Origin: Herpetosiphonaceae bacterium
GTDB taxonomy: Bacteria > Chloroflexota > Chloroflexia > Chloroflexales > Kallotenuaceae
DNA: 64,000 bases
Direction: 5' to 3'
Assembly: GCA_036374795.1 (NCBI GenBank)
Contig: DASUTC010000037.1
Location: 28,661 to 92,660 of the forward strand
Notes under the pieces: model-generated
Told to the model about the DNA's origin: nothing
The model's database searches: none
Seen by the model: only the letters and a program-made list of their open reading frames with translations
Shown: piece by piece, positions 24,056-33,593 of the stretch
Layout: every line of letters begins with the position of its first letter
Position numbering within the stretch: position 1 is the first letter of the stretch
Translations under genes and position numbers: made by a program

Positions 24056-25330
24056 ATGGCTATGCGTTATCGTTGGTTACTGGTGTGGATGTTGCTGGTA
24101 CTGCCTGCCACAGCGCTAGCCCAAACGGCTCCGCAGCTTCACTGGCAACAGTACGACAATATTGTCGAAATTCAGCAGGATGGGAACGTTCAGATCCGAG
24201 AGCAGCAGGTGCTGGTGGTCGATCGCGGCCCTGCCAGGGGTATGAACCGCACCTTTGAAACCGGCAACTTCGGTCGGGTGACAAACATTCGGGTGTCCGA
24301 GGACGGCCAGCTCTATCAGCGCCGTGATGGTCGCGACCCCGGCACGTACTCCGGCAGCGACGACGGCAGCCAGGCGAATATTCGGGTCAACTTCCGCGAT
24401 CCCGACGCTCAACGCCACACCATCACCATTCAATATACGATTAGCCGCTCGCTGGTCGCCGACAACAACCAGGCGGTCTTCGACTGGAACTTCTTCTGGA
24501 GCGGATCGAGTGCGCCGGAGATCAGGAATGGCAGCGTTGTGCTGCGCTTTCCTGGCACTGTCGGCGCTAATCAGCTCAAGGTTGATACCAGCGGCGTGCC
24601 CGTTCGCCAGACCTCGACAAGCGATAGCGTGCGCTGGGAGCTGACACAGCCTATTCAGGGCCAGCAGCTCGGCGTTCAAGCCGCGTTTCCGCGCGCGCTG
24701 CTCACGTCGTCGGCCCAATTTCGCTCGGCGGAGAGCCCACGCCAGCCCCCCGCCAGTGTGCCGTCCAATGGCGTGCCGTCCAATGGTGTGCCAGCGCCGG
24801 GTGTTACAACAGGTCTAGGCATCGGCGGCGCTGTGTTCTGCCTGTTCATGCTGTTGTTCTTGTTCATCGCCTTCTCGATCATTCGCGCCTCAGTGCGTTC
24901 GCGCCGGGTGCATGGCTACCCAACCACGCAGCCGACCTACGATCAAGATCCGTTTGGCACGCCCTATACCCGCCGTGGCTGGCGGCGTGGCCGACGATAT
25001 GGCGGCTGGGGCGGCGGCTTTGGCGTTCCGCCGATTATTATCATGCCGCCCAGCCAGCCCCACGATCACCACTCACCCTCGCCGTTTGACAACACGCCCT
25101 TCGACAGCGGCTCCGGGGGCGGCGGCTCGTCCTGGGGTGATAGCAGCGGCGGCGGCTCGTCCTGGGGTGATAGCAGTGGCGGCGGCTCGTCCTGGGGCAG
25201 CTCAAGCGGCGGTGGTAGCTCATGGGGCGATATGGGTGGCGGCGGCTCGTCCTGGGGTGGCGGCGGTGACTCCGGTGGTGGCGGTGGCGGTGACTCCAGT
25301 GGCGGCTCCGGCGGCGGCAGCTTCGACTGA
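24056..25330 (+). CDS. DUF2207 membrane protein with Gly/Ser/Trp-rich tail
   Basis: The 424-residue protein has a signal peptide (cleavage after TALAQ, about residue 23), then an extracytoplasmic beta-rich domain of the DUF2207 type: WQQYDNIVEIQQDGNVQIREQQVL, RGMNRTFETGNFGRVTNIRV, IQYTISRSLVADNNQAVFDWNFFWSG. A membrane helix lies near residues 257-282 (GGAVFCLFMLLFLFIAFSII), followed by a basic Arg/Gly/Tyr segment and a tail with five GGGSSWGDSS-like repeats. Such proteins are predicted cell-envelope components of unknown function. An AAAGGA site precedes the ATG. The flanking region 23786-24055 shows no gene. Confidence 0.78.
   Translation: MAMRYRWLLVWMLLVLPATALAQTAPQLHWQQYDNIVEIQQDGNVQIREQQVLVVDRGPARGMNRTFETGNFGRVTNIRVSEDGQLYQRRDGRDPGTYSGSDDGSQANIRVNFRDPDAQRHTITIQYTISRSLVADNNQAVFDWNFFWSGSSAPEIRNGSVVLRFPGTVGANQLKVDTSGVPVRQTSTSDSVRWELTQPIQGQQLGVQAAFPRALLTSSAQFRSAESPRQPPASVPSNGVPSNGVPAPGVTTGLGIGGAVFCLFMLLFLFIAFSIIRASVRSRRVHGYPTTQPTYDQDPFGTPYTRRGWRRGRRYGGWGGGFGVPPIIIMPPSQPHDHHSPSPFDNTPFDSGSGGGGSSWGDSSGGGSSWGDSSGGGSSWGSSSGGGSSWGDMGGGGSSWGGGGDSGGGGGGDSSGGSGGGSFD
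25118..25267 (+). repeat. 30-bp tandem repeat encoding GGGSSWGDSS
   Basis: Five units of 30 bp start at 25118, 25148, 25178, 25208 and 25238 in the 3' part of the DUF2207 gene. Units 1 and 2 differ by one base, the others by several. They code for the glycine/serine/tryptophan tail. Confidence 0.8.
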
Positions 25331-25398
25331 GCAGCCTGCTAGTGTTCGCTGCTCCATGTGGTGGAATCAGCTAAGGACGGATTGCTAGGCGGCGTGCA

Positions 25399-25427
25399 TT
25401 GACGCTGCCGCTTGCCGATGCTACACT
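25399..25427 (+). promoter_or_regulatory. Sigma-70 type promoter giving a leaderless mRNA
   Basis: TTGACG (25399-25404) and TACACT (25422-25427) are 17 bases apart. The expected start of transcription is about 25434, practically at the ATG at 25436, and there is no Shine-Dalgarno site. Confidence 0.6.
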
Positions 25428-25435
25428 TGGGCCGT

Positions 25436-25714
25436 ATGTATACGATTCTATCGAGGCTGCGCCGCATGAAGCGCGAAGAGATCGACAAAGCGCGCACACC
25501 TCAAGAGCTGCACGCCGCCCTGGAGGCAAAAGCGAAGGAGCTTGAGCTGTTTCCGTCGTCACAGGATCAACGCAACGACTGGGGGCCGGTGTACAGCAAC
25601 GATCGCTACGATCTTCGCATCGATAAGCATCCCGGTCGCGAAGAATATATCTTGATGCTGCTCCACAAGCTTCAGCCGGGTAGCTCGCTCCTCGATCATT
25701 TCCGCCGCCACTAG
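25436..25714 (+). CDS. Small hypothetical protein (92 residues)
   Basis: The frame reads MYTILSRLRRMKREEIDKAR from the ATG at 25436. It is a charged, helical N-terminal half (TPQELHAALEAKAKELELF) followed by a strand-rich C-terminal half (YDLRIDKHPGREEYILMLLHK). An earlier in-frame ATG at 25418 falls inside the promoter and is unlikely. No family recognised. The good promoter, conserved codon pattern and the terminator that follows support a real gene. Confidence 0.6.
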   Translation: MYTILSRLRRMKREEIDKARTPQELHAALEAKAKELELFPSSQDQRNDWGPVYSNDRYDLRIDKHPGREEYILMLLHKLQPGSSLLDHFRRH

Positions 25715-25739
25715 CCGCTGGCCGTCTCTACCCACGCTG

Positions 25740-25764
25740 GCCGACCATCATGGTCGGCTCTTCT
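25740..25764 (+). terminator. Intrinsic terminator of the small gene
   Basis: GCCGACC and GGTCGGC form a 7-bp stem around ATCAT, followed by TCTTCTGTT, 25 bases after the stop codon. Confidence 0.6.
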
Positions 25765-25797
25765 GTTGGACTCTGCACCTTGCCCCGGCAAATCAAA

Positions 25798-25819
25798 CGG
25801 CCTGCATCAGCGCAGGCCG
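25798..25819 (-). terminator. Intrinsic terminator of the HD-domain gene
   Basis: On the minus strand an 8-bp stem (CGGCCTGC and GCAGGCCG, 6-base loop) is followed by TTTGATTTG. It lies 31 bases after the stop of the HD gene and faces the terminator of the convergent small gene. Confidence 0.65.
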
Positions 25820-25850
25820 GAGACGAGCGATCGGATGGGATGCGCCTGGA

Positions 25851-26354
25851 CTACGAGGTTCGCGCAAAGCGGCGGCGCTGATGTCGGCGGTGCCGTCGTG
25901 CCACAAAATGCGGATCGGTCGCCTGCAATCTCCGCCGCCGATGCCAGGTGTGGCCCGTAACCATGCCGCCCAGCATCACCGTCAGGTCCGTGATCGAGGC
26001 CGCTTTGTCTGCCAGCGAGACAACCCAGGCTTCCCGCGTGCGCGGCTTTGGCCCAAACGGGTACATATGCGTCTCGATCGCGTGGCAAACGGCGTCGCAC
26101 TCACCCTGCGATGCCGCCCACTCCGCCGCAATCCGACCGTGCGTGGTCAGCGTCCCAAGCCGTGAGTCAATATCGTGGATCATCGCCGCACGAACACAAA
26201 TTCGCACATCCGCGCGCATAATCTGGGCTAGCTTGTACGAAATACGTGCTGTGCGCGCCAGGTGATCGTGCTTGGAGATCGAATGGTGCATGTGCTGTTG
26301 TGTTTCGACGACCTTGGGGTGATCAAGTAGGTCCGTAATGAGGCTATAGATCAT
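25851..26354 (-). CDS. HD-domain phosphohydrolase-like protein
   Basis: The 167-residue protein has the HD metal-site pattern: HHSISKHDHLARTARISYKLA (first His region, 23-43), AAMIHDIDSRLG with the His60-Asp61 pair, an HAIETHMYPFGPKP segment and SLADKAASITD with Asp116. This order is that of the small uncharacterised HD proteins seen near nucleotide-metabolism and stress genes. The C-terminal 30 residues are rich in Arg and His. It would hydrolyse a phosphate ester or nucleotide in the cytoplasm; the substrate is unknown. Confidence 0.72.
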   Translation of the reverse strand: MIYSLITDLLDHPKVVETQQHMHHSISKHDHLARTARISYKLAQIMRADVRICVRAAMIHDIDSRLGTLTTHGRIAAEWAASQGECDAVCHAIETHMYPFGPKPRTREAWVVSLADKAASITDLTVMLGGMVTGHTWHRRRRLQATDPHFVARRHRRHQRRRFARTS

Positions 26355-26455
26355 CTAAATGACGCCCTCCAACGCAGCGTGGCGACCGGTTTTATGTAAC
26401 GTCATTATATCGACGTGATCGACGACCGTCAATTAACCTACAGTCCCGCTTATCC

Positions 26456-27703
26456 TTAGGACTGTTCCACCCCCTGAGACACTGTCGTACGTGACTGTTG
26501 TACCGGCTCCGCTGATTCTTCCTCCGGCATCAGATCGGCAATTGCCAGATTCGGCGGCTGCGGCGGCTCCCGCAACCGGCGATGGAGATAGATAAACACA
26601 TCCCGCCCGATCGCGGCCAGCGGCGCTGATAAAATCACCAGGCCCAGGCCGCCAACAGCGGCGGCGAGCACCAGCAGGGCCATCAGAATCGCCGCGTGCA
26701 GCCGCAGCGTGTTGCCGACGATCCGTGGCACCAGGATCTGATTCTCAAGCTGCTGGATCAGCACATAGAGGACCACCACGGCGGCAACAGTCGACCATCC
26801 ACCGCCGATACCTACCAGAATCGCAGGGATCGCGCTGATAATCGGCCCGACGACTGGAATAAGCTCGCCGATGCCCGCAATGATCGCCAGGAGGACGGTG
26901 TACCGGATGTTGAAGCCGAATAGGTTGAGTAGATTCAGCCCGATGAATGACGTGATCGCGATGATTATTCCCAGGGTGATCTGGCCGCGAATGTAGCGAC
27001 CGAAAACGCCATCAATAATACGCCATATATTCCAGAAGTCGGCGCGAATCCTGGGATGAAGTAACGTATCGATCGCTTTTGGCAGCTTGTTGGTGTCTAA
27101 TAAAATATAGAACAGGAAGAACGGGATGATTAAGAAGCCAAGCAAGAAGCTGATCGTCGCGAACACGCCGACGATGCTGTCGAGGATAAATCCGCCGACG
27201 CGCTGCGCGTAGGTCGTGGCGTTACGCTGAAGCGTGGTCTGGATGTTCTTTACCTGCTGATTGACCTGCTGCTGCACTTCTTCGGGAGCGGTGCGCTGAA
27301 AGTCGGCAATCCGATCGCTGACGAACTGGTTGCTTTGCTCAAACCAGACAGGAATATTCCTGCCGAATTGCTGAATCTGGTCGATCGCTGGCGGCAACAC
27401 GAAGACCAGCAGCAGCTCAAAAAGGATCAGGCCCACCAGGTAGACCGACGTGATCGAGGCCCAGCGCGGCATATATCGATCGAGCCTCTTGACGATCGGC
27501 AGCAGCAGGTAGGCCAGGACCAGGCCGATAATAAACGGCGTCAGCGTCGCGCCCGCGCGCATCAAGATCCAGCCGATCAGCCAGAGCGTTCCCAGCACCA
27601 GCGCCCAGCGCCCGATCGTGCGCAGAAGCGTCGGCCAGGCGATATCGGATTGCGGCGGGCGATCTCCGGGCCTGGTGAACAGATCGTTCCGGCGCTCCTC
27701 CAC
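26456..27703 (-). CDS. AI-2E family transporter
   Basis: The 415-residue membrane protein has the AI-2E/PerM layout (PF01594): about eight membrane segments with a long soluble helical part (residues 115-175, SDRIADFQRTAPEEVQQQVN) between the third and fourth, and the conserved IPVVGPIISAIPAILVG-type loop near residue 290. The family includes efflux proteins and Na+/H+ antiporters; the old link with autoinducer-2 is not general. It starts at a GTG with an AAGGAGC site and follows the VanW gene by 15 bases, so both are likely cotranscribed. Confidence 0.85.
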   Translation of the reverse strand: MEERRNDLFTRPGDRPPQSDIAWPTLLRTIGRWALVLGTLWLIGWILMRAGATLTPFIIGLVLAYLLLPIVKRLDRYMPRWASITSVYLVGLILFELLLVFVLPPAIDQIQQFGRNIPVWFEQSNQFVSDRIADFQRTAPEEVQQQVNQQVKNIQTTLQRNATTYAQRVGGFILDSIVGVFATISFLLGFLIIPFFLFYILLDTNKLPKAIDTLLHPRIRADFWNIWRIIDGVFGRYIRGQITLGIIIAITSFIGLNLLNLFGFNIRYTVLLAIIAGIGELIPVVGPIISAIPAILVGIGGGWSTVAAVVVLYVLIQQLENQILVPRIVGNTLRLHAAILMALLVLAAAVGGLGLVILSAPLAAIGRDVFIYLHRRLREPPQPPNLAIADLMPEEESAEPVQQSRTTVSQGVEQS

Positions 27704-27718
27704 CGGCGTGCTCCTTCC

Positions 27719-29629
27719 CTATCGGCTGTAATAGCTGACGAAGGTATCTTCGCCCACTGTTTGGCTGCCGTTTATGACGTGCCGATGCACGCCAATGTTG
27801 CCGTTATCGAGCAGCTGCATCTCAACTTTACGACCATCCGGCGTGCCGTAGATAACCACCGTCTGGCGTTTCGTTACCAGATCCGTTTCAACTTTAAGCA
27901 AGATGTGATGCTGTGTATTGTTGCGGATCTTGAGATCAGGCCCGCCCAGCGCGATCGTCGCATCCATCCCCGGCGGCGCGTCGACCTCGTACCAGGGCAG
28001 ACGCCACGTGTGATGATGGCGCTCGACGATCTCCAGGCCGCTCCAGAACGCCGCGCGAAAGACTGTCGTCGAAACCTGGCAAATGCCGCCGCCCAGCGAA
28101 GGAACCATCACGCCCGCCTCGATCATCTCCCCCCAGCGATAGCCTTTCTCCCAGGTGATCGCGCCCACCGTCTGCGTGAACGAGAAGACCTCACCCGGCG
28201 CGATCAGCACGCCATCGATATCGTTTCCTCCGGCGGCGACGTTGGCATCGCGCTCCGGCGAGGAGTACGTCACGAATTGCGACTCGCCCCGGCCTAGCTC
28301 GGCGAGCAGCCCAAGCTGCTCCGCCTCGCCCGGTGGAGGCTGAATCTCGCGGACCGGCAAACGAACCTGCGGCGCGTGCGCCTCAAGCGCGGCGATGATC
28401 GTCTGGATCGCGGCCTCTCGATCGAGTTCGCGCCCGACGTTGCCCGGCACGATCGTGCGCACGCGCTCTGCCTGGCGCTCAAGATACGAAGCCTGCGGCG
28501 CGACCGCAATCTGGCTGGCGATCGGCTCAAGCTGCTGCGTGATCAGCGCCGGGTCCGGCTTGAGCGCCGCCGGATCGATAACCGTCGTACGATCCATTAG
28601 CATGGATCGATCCATGGTCCAGCGCTGCTCGCCAAGCTGTATTTCTAACGGCTGTGCCGCAAGGTCTTGCAAGCGCTGTCGTAGCGGCTCAAGCTGCGCT
28701 GCGGTGCGCGTCGGCGGCTGGTATACCATCGCGGCGATCAAAGGCTGCGGCGTGGCCTGCGCTTGCCACGCGCTGGCTTTGAGCAGATCGGCGACTTGTG
28801 CCGCGAGCTGTATCTGATCGATCGACTGTCCGACCTGCTCCGGCACGACGATCCAGCCCTGCTCCGTGCGGAGCACCTGCGCGTCGCGCCGCTCGCGCGT
28901 GATCTGGTCGGCAATCACGGCAACAAATGCTTCAATCGCGTCCTCGTCGAGCGGGGGGGCGCTGACGATGTACTCCTGCCCCAGGAAGGCGCGCGCTCGT
29001 GTTGTGGCGCGTGTCCAGAACGCGGGATCGTGTCCATACGCGATTGCGGCTCGCGCCAGCTCGGCACTCCGATCGCGGAGCAGCGCGCGCATCGGTATGT
29101 GCCAGCTCCGCCCGCCCGCGCGCACTTCGACGAGCTGCTCTGCGGTGCGCTGCTGGTGTTGTCGAATAGCGCGCTCGACCGCTGCCGGTTGGAGGTTGCC
29201 GACGCTGATCGGCCCGATGTGGACGCCGGGGAGCACGCGCTCACGATAGGCAATGTCGCTGCCAAGCAGCAGCAGCGCGAGCGTCGTCGCCCCGACAACG
29301 CCGACCAGCCGTGCCTGATACCGGCCCTGCCGTGGCACCACCGTCGGCAGGGCCGGCGGTACCGGCTGCGGTGTCGGCTGAGCCTGCCGTCGTGTGCCTT
29401 CAACATATTCTACCCAGCGTAAGCACATCCCATGACGCGCTCCGGTCTGGGTGTCGGCCAGGGCGCGCCACGCCTCGGCGGAGCGTGCGTTAACCTGCAC
29501 TGCGCGGCGGAAGAGCCGCTCGGCGCGGGCGTAGTCGCCGACGGCAAGCGCGGTATAACCGGCAGTGAGAAGCTGCTCGACTGTCACGACGCCGGAGGAT
29601 GTTATTGGGTTGATCGAATGTGTCTCCAT
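27719..29629 (-). CDS. VanW family protein with TPR and membrane anchor
   Basis: The product is 636 residues from the ATG at 29629. Residues 15-60 form one TPR-like repeat (TAGYTALAVGDYARAERLFRR), followed by a Pro-rich linker and a membrane helix (LVGVVGATTLALLLLGS). The outside part has two peptidoglycan-binding-like (PG_binding_4/YoaR) domains, then the VanW domain with SFTQTVGAITWEKGYRWGEM, VPSLGGGICQVSTTVF and a closing VETDLVTKRQTVVIYG. VanW proteins are cell-wall associated; the reaction is unknown. A cytoplasmic TPR N terminus is an uncommon addition. Start choice is supported by the loss of homology-like character upstream, not by a strong ribosome binding site. Confidence 0.8.
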   Translation of the reverse strand: METHSINPITSSGVVTVEQLLTAGYTALAVGDYARAERLFRRAVQVNARSAEAWRALADTQTGARHGMCLRWVEYVEGTRRQAQPTPQPVPPALPTVVPRQGRYQARLVGVVGATTLALLLLGSDIAYRERVLPGVHIGPISVGNLQPAAVERAIRQHQQRTAEQLVEVRAGGRSWHIPMRALLRDRSAELARAAIAYGHDPAFWTRATTRARAFLGQEYIVSAPPLDEDAIEAFVAVIADQITRERRDAQVLRTEQGWIVVPEQVGQSIDQIQLAAQVADLLKASAWQAQATPQPLIAAMVYQPPTRTAAQLEPLRQRLQDLAAQPLEIQLGEQRWTMDRSMLMDRTTVIDPAALKPDPALITQQLEPIASQIAVAPQASYLERQAERVRTIVPGNVGRELDREAAIQTIIAALEAHAPQVRLPVREIQPPPGEAEQLGLLAELGRGESQFVTYSSPERDANVAAGGNDIDGVLIAPGEVFSFTQTVGAITWEKGYRWGEMIEAGVMVPSLGGGICQVSTTVFRAAFWSGLEIVERHHHTWRLPWYEVDAPPGMDATIALGGPDLKIRNNTQHHILLKVETDLVTKRQTVVIYGTPDGRKVEMQLLDNGNIGVHRHVINGSQTVGEDTFVSYYSR

Positions 29630-29860
29630 GCGCACACTTAACTTTCTTGACTGTTGCAGTATAGGCAAGGCCAGAACGTGTGTCAATCGGTTAAATGCGA
29701 ACAGAACCGCTGGTTTCGGTTCTGTCTGTCGCGCATTCCATGCTGTGAGTTCGCTAATATGTGTTTATTGCGTGATCAAGGAGCCTTTTCGGGAATGGGA
29801 ACTGCCGCATAGGCCCACGGTAGGGAGTGATTGGGGCCACCCGCCCCGGCCTCACGGACC

Positions 29861-30214
29861 TCAGCCGCCGTTCTCGAATGCGATCGTATCGCCGATCTGC
29901 GTGTTGGTGGCGGCGATTACGCCTGCGGGCAGCTCGATCGTGGATCGTGCCCGCCGCGCGCCAGCGTATGGTCGGTTGGGCGGCATCGCCGGGGTCAGGC
30001 CGACCACACGGTTCTGACGGTCCACGAAGACGACATCGATCGGAAAGCGCATCCAGAAGGTATGGACGCTGCTGTTCGGCTCGATGATTAGACCGCCGCC
30101 ATCCGGCAGGCTGGAGCGGAACATCAGACCGCGCAGCCGCGCCCAAAACGATCGCGCCCACTCTGCGCGGCTGGCAAGCACGGTTCCACGGGTAGTGTTG
30201 ACGATGCGGCTCAT
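29861..30214 (-). CDS. DUF192 family protein
   Basis: The 117-residue protein has the DUF192 core: RAEWARSFWARLRGLMFRSSLPDGGGLII, SSVHTFWMRFPIDVVFVD, and AGVIAATNTQIGDTI. It lacks a signal peptide. DUF192 genes commonly sit at the end of Tad/Flp pilus operons in Gram-positive and Chloroflexota genomes, and this one begins one base after the TadC stop. Its biochemical function is unknown. Confidence 0.85.
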   Translation of the reverse strand: MSRIVNTTRGTVLASRAEWARSFWARLRGLMFRSSLPDGGGLIIEPNSSVHTFWMRFPIDVVFVDRQNRVVGLTPAMPPNRPYAGARRARSTIELPAGVIAATNTQIGDTIAFENGG

Positions 30215-30216
30215 GC

Positions 30217-31143
30217 CTACCCGCCGAAGACCGGATTACCAAGCAGACGCGGGATCGCCGGTCCCAGAATGGTGACAAGAATCGACGGAAAGATCAGAAA
30301 CGCCATCGGGAAGAGCATCTTGATCGGAGCCTGATGTGCCAGCTCTTCCGCGCGCTGCCGCCGTCGCACGCGCATTTGCTCCGATTGAACCTTGAGGATC
30401 TTGCCGATGCTCACGCCCAGTTGCTCGGCCTGAATGATCGCCTGGACGAAGTTGGTCAGGTCTTCGACGCCGCAGCGCTCCGACATCATCTTCATCGCAT
30501 CGCGGCGCGGCGTGCCCAGGCGGGTATCCGACAGCACGCGCTGAAACTCTTTCGCCAGCTCGTTGTCCCACTTATCGGCCACGCGCCCAAGCGCTAGATC
30601 GAAGCCAAGACCGGCCTCCACGCTGATCGTCAGCAGGTCCAGCGCGTCGGGCATCGACTTGAGGATGTTGTATTTGCGCGCGCGAATCTTGCGGTCGAGC
30701 CAGATGCCGGGGAAGACATAGCCGATCGCGGCGGCACCGATCGAGAAGAGCAGACGATTGAGGATCGGCAGGCCCATCATCGAGGTCATGTATAAGCCAA
30801 TCAGCAAGCCGATCAGGCCGACTGACATGCGCACACCGACGAACATCGTCGGCGTCAGGTTGCCGGGGTTGCCCGCCATCTCAAGATTGCGCTTGATCTT
30901 CGCCGCGTTTTTGCTGGGCGAGGCCTTGCCGAAGCTGGTCAGCATCTGCTGCATCAGCGGTCGTAGCACGCGCTCGCTGAAGGGCAGCTCCAGCTCCATC
31001 TCCTCCAGCGTCTTCGGCACCTCGGTAAAGGTCGATAGACGGCCTTCGATCGTTGCGGACTGACGGCTTTGGGCGAGGCCGATCACGACGATCATCACGC
31101 CAAAGAGCAGCAGCCCGCCAAAAATGAGCATAGTCATGATCAT
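30217..31143 (-). CDS. tadC: Tad pilus inner-membrane platform protein TadC
   Basis: The 308-residue protein is of the type II secretion F (GspF) family. It has an N-terminal membrane helix, two central helices (VGVRMSVGLIGLLIGLYMTS and LLFSIGAAAIGYVFPGIWL), the cytoplasmic KSMPDALDLLTISVEAGLGFDLAL segment with the EAG motif of TadC, and two C-terminal helices. It would form the platform with TadB above the TadA ATPase. ATGs at 31143, 31137 and 31131 all follow the same GAGGAGC site. It lies 9 bases after tadB. Confidence 0.92.
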   Translation of the reverse strand: MIMTMLIFGGLLLFGVMIVVIGLAQSRQSATIEGRLSTFTEVPKTLEEMELELPFSERVLRPLMQQMLTSFGKASPSKNAAKIKRNLEMAGNPGNLTPTMFVGVRMSVGLIGLLIGLYMTSMMGLPILNRLLFSIGAAAIGYVFPGIWLDRKIRARKYNILKSMPDALDLLTISVEAGLGFDLALGRVADKWDNELAKEFQRVLSDTRLGTPRRDAMKMMSERCGVEDLTNFVQAIIQAEQLGVSIGKILKVQSEQMRVRRRQRAEELAHQAPIKMLFPMAFLIFPSILVTILGPAIPRLLGNPVFGG

Positions 31144-31151
31144 GCTCCTCG

Positions 31152-32132
31152 CTAGATATCAATATCGACGATCTTCATGATCGCGAAGTAGCCCATGACG
31201 ATCATCGCGCCCGATGTCACCGGCAGGCAGCACCAGGCTTTCGGCGGCAGGCCGAAAGTAAACATCGGAGCCATATAGCCTGGGTTGATCATCGAGAGGA
31301 AAATTGCCAGGCCGACCGGCAGCGCGGTGATCACGTAGCCCGAAATACGGCCTTGCGCGGTCAGCGTGCGAATCTCGCCTTTGATGCGCACCCGCTCGCG
31401 GATGGTATGCGCGATACTTTCGAGGATCTGCGCCAGGTTGCCGCCGACCTCGTGTTGAATATTGATCGCCGTGATCATCAGGTCGAGGTCGTCGCTCGGC
31501 ACGCGGCGCAGCAGGTTCGCCAGCGCCGTCTCGGTGGTCATGCCAAGGCCCACCTCCTGGACGACGCGCCGGAACTCGCTGGCGACCGGCCCTGAGCCTT
31601 CTTTCGATACCAGATCCATCGATTGGAGCAGCGAGTAGCCTGAGCGCAGCGAGCTGGCGAGCATCGCGGTGGTATCGGCCAGCGCGCTGTTGAACTTGCG
31701 GATACGACTCTTCGCCCGCGACTTGACATAGATGTCGGGGAGGAACGAGCCGAGCACCGCGCCAAAGACCAGGCCGCCGATGCTGCCGGACAAGGTCCAG
31801 TAGCCCAGCAACTGGCTTGTGATCCACGCGGCGACCAGCGCCATGAAGCCCGCGCCGCCGACCTTGAGCATGACGAACTCGCCTGCGGTCAGCTTGAGAT
31901 CGGCGCGAGCAAGGTCGCGGGCGATCCGCGATCCGCGCTCGGTTTTGGTGACAGCCGCGTCAACCCGTGCCCGCAGGTCAGGCGCGGCCTGCTCCGAGAC
32001 GTCACCGCCCGCGAATTGGGCCAGCCGCTGATCGACGTTGGGCGCTGATTGTCCCATCAGCCGCACGATCAGAAAGAGCACGAGCGCGCCGACAACTGCA
32101 AAGACAATCAGAATAAGTAGCATTGAATTCAT
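31152..32132 (-). CDS. tadB: Tad pilus inner-membrane platform protein TadB
   Basis: The 326-residue protein has one N-terminal helix, two central helices (GGAGFMALVAAWITSQLLGYW and SIGGLVFGAVLGSFLPDIYV), and the GspF segment LADTTAMLASSLRSGYSLLQSMD followed by GNLAQILESIAHTIRERVRI. This is the TadB version of the platform protein. An AGGAA site precedes the ATG. It follows tadA by 30 bases in the operon. Confidence 0.92.
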   Translation of the reverse strand: MNSMLLILIVFAVVGALVLFLIVRLMGQSAPNVDQRLAQFAGGDVSEQAAPDLRARVDAAVTKTERGSRIARDLARADLKLTAGEFVMLKVGGAGFMALVAAWITSQLLGYWTLSGSIGGLVFGAVLGSFLPDIYVKSRAKSRIRKFNSALADTTAMLASSLRSGYSLLQSMDLVSKEGSGPVASEFRRVVQEVGLGMTTETALANLLRRVPSDDLDLMITAINIQHEVGGNLAQILESIAHTIRERVRIKGEIRTLTAQGRISGYVITALPVGLAIFLSMINPGYMAPMFTFGLPPKAWCCLPVTSGAMIVMGYFAIMKIVDIDI

Positions 32133-32161
32133 GGCGTTTCCTGGACGTTGTGATACCGGCT

Positions 32162-33568
32162 CTACATAAAGCGATCGTTAGTGCCGAAGATACCCGGCGG
32201 CAGATAGATGCCGTATGCCTCGAACTTTTCGACGAAGCGCGGACGAACACCGGTAGGCCGCAGGCGTCCAACGATTTTGCCGCGCTCATCGACGCCGGTT
32301 TGCTCAAAGACGAAAATATCTTGAAGCTGGACCGTGTCGCCTTCCATGCCCACGACTTCGGTGATGTTGATGATTTTGCGCGAGCCGTCCTTGAGCCGCG
32401 CCTGCTGGACGATCAGATCGACCGCCGAGGCCGTCTGCTCGCGGATCGCGCGGATCGGCAGGTCCATACCCGCCATCAGGCACATTGTCTCGATACGCGA
32501 CATCGCATCGCGGGGCGTGTTGGCGTGCAGCGTGGTCAGCGAGCCGTCGTGGCCTGTATTCATCGCCTGCAACATCGCCAGCGTCTCGCCGCCACGGCAC
32601 TCGCCGACGATCACGCGGTCGGGACGCATACGCAGCGAGTTGATGATCAGATCCATCATCGTCACCTCGCCGGTGCCCTCAACCGATGCGGGCCGCGATT
32701 CGAGCGTAACGACGTGATCTTGCCGCAGTTGCAGCTCGGCGGCGTTTTCAACCGTCACGATCCGCTCGTCGTCGGGGATGAAGCCCGACAAAATGTTTAG
32801 CGTCGTCGTCTTGCCGGAGCCGGTACCGCCCGCCACCACCACATTCAGGCGCGCCTTGATACAGGCATTGAGCAGATCGGCCATCTCGCGCGTGATCGTC
32901 CCGTAGCGGATCATATCCTCGACGGTGATGCGCTCCTTGGCAAACTTACGGATCGTGATCACCGGGCCGAGCAGCGAGATCGGGCGAATAATCACGTTGA
33001 CACGCGAGCCGTCTTTGAGCCGCGCGTCGACCATCGGCGAAGACTCGTCGACACGTCGGCCAAGCGGCGCGATAATCCGGTCGATGATCCGCATCGCGTG
33101 CTCGTCGTTGAGAAACGTCGTCGCGACTTTCTGGAGCTTGCCTTTGCGCTCGACATAGATCTGCTGCGGGCCGTTCACCATAATTTCGCTAATATCCGCC
33201 TCGGCCAGCAAATCTTCGAGCGGGCCAAGGCCGGTAATATCATGCATGATCACTTCCAGCAGCCGCGCGCGCTCCGTCCGTCCGATCACCATGCCCTCGC
33301 CGTCCAGCACGCTCGTCAGAATCTCGTCGACCTGGCGCTGGATCACGGCGACATTATTGGTATCGATCCGTGGGTCCATCGTTTCGATCAGCCGCTCCTG
33401 AACTTTGCGGCGGATCTCGGCGGTCTTGGTCTGATCAGGCTCGCGCACCGCTGTTGCCGCGCCGGGGCGTCCAGGTGGGGGAGAACTTGGGCGCTGTGCG
33501 GGCGTAGCTGATGGTGCGCTGTTTGTGCCACTCGCTCCTGGTTCGCCGATTCGCTTTAACAACGACAT
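32162..33568 (-). CDS. tadA: Tad pilus ATPase TadA/CpaF
   Basis: The 468-residue secretion ATPase has the Walker A motif GGTGSGKT (247-254), the Asp-box region [15 protein letters not shown], the Walker B-like [14 protein letters not shown] and the His-box [22 protein letters not shown]. The N-terminal 50 residues are Pro/Ala/Ser-rich. It hydrolyses ATP to drive pilus assembly, probably as a hexamer at the TadB/TadC platform; TadA is also thought to power retraction in related systems. A GAGG site precedes the ATG. Confidence 0.95.
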   Translation of the reverse strand: MSLLKRIGEPGASGTNSAPSATPAQRPSSPPPGRPGAATAVREPDQTKTAEIRRKVQERLIETMDPRIDTNNVAVIQRQVDEILTSVLDGEGMVIGRTERARLLEVIMHDITGLGPLEDLLAEADISEIMVNGPQQIYVERKGKLQKVATTFLNDEHAMRIIDRIIAPLGRRVDESSPMVDARLKDGSRVNVIIRPISLLGPVITIRKFAKERITVEDMIRYGTITREMADLLNACIKARLNVVVAGGTGSGKTTTLNILSGFIPDDERIVTVENAAELQLRQDHVVTLESRPASVEGTGEVTMMDLIINSLRMRPDRVIVGECRGGETLAMLQAMNTGHDGSLTTLHANTPRDAMSRIETMCLMAGMDLPIRAIREQTASAVDLIVQQARLKDGSRKIINITEVVGMEGDTVQLQDIFVFEQTGVDERGKIVGRLRPTGVRPRFVEKFEAYGIYLPPGIFGTNDRFM

Positions 33569-33593
33569 GCGTTACCTCGTCAGGCTGTAGCTA

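Noticed and set aside
26456..27703. Autoinducer-2 export as the function of the AI-2E protein
   Set aside because: The family name reflects one member; no luxS or other quorum-sensing gene is visible, so the specific role is not claimed.
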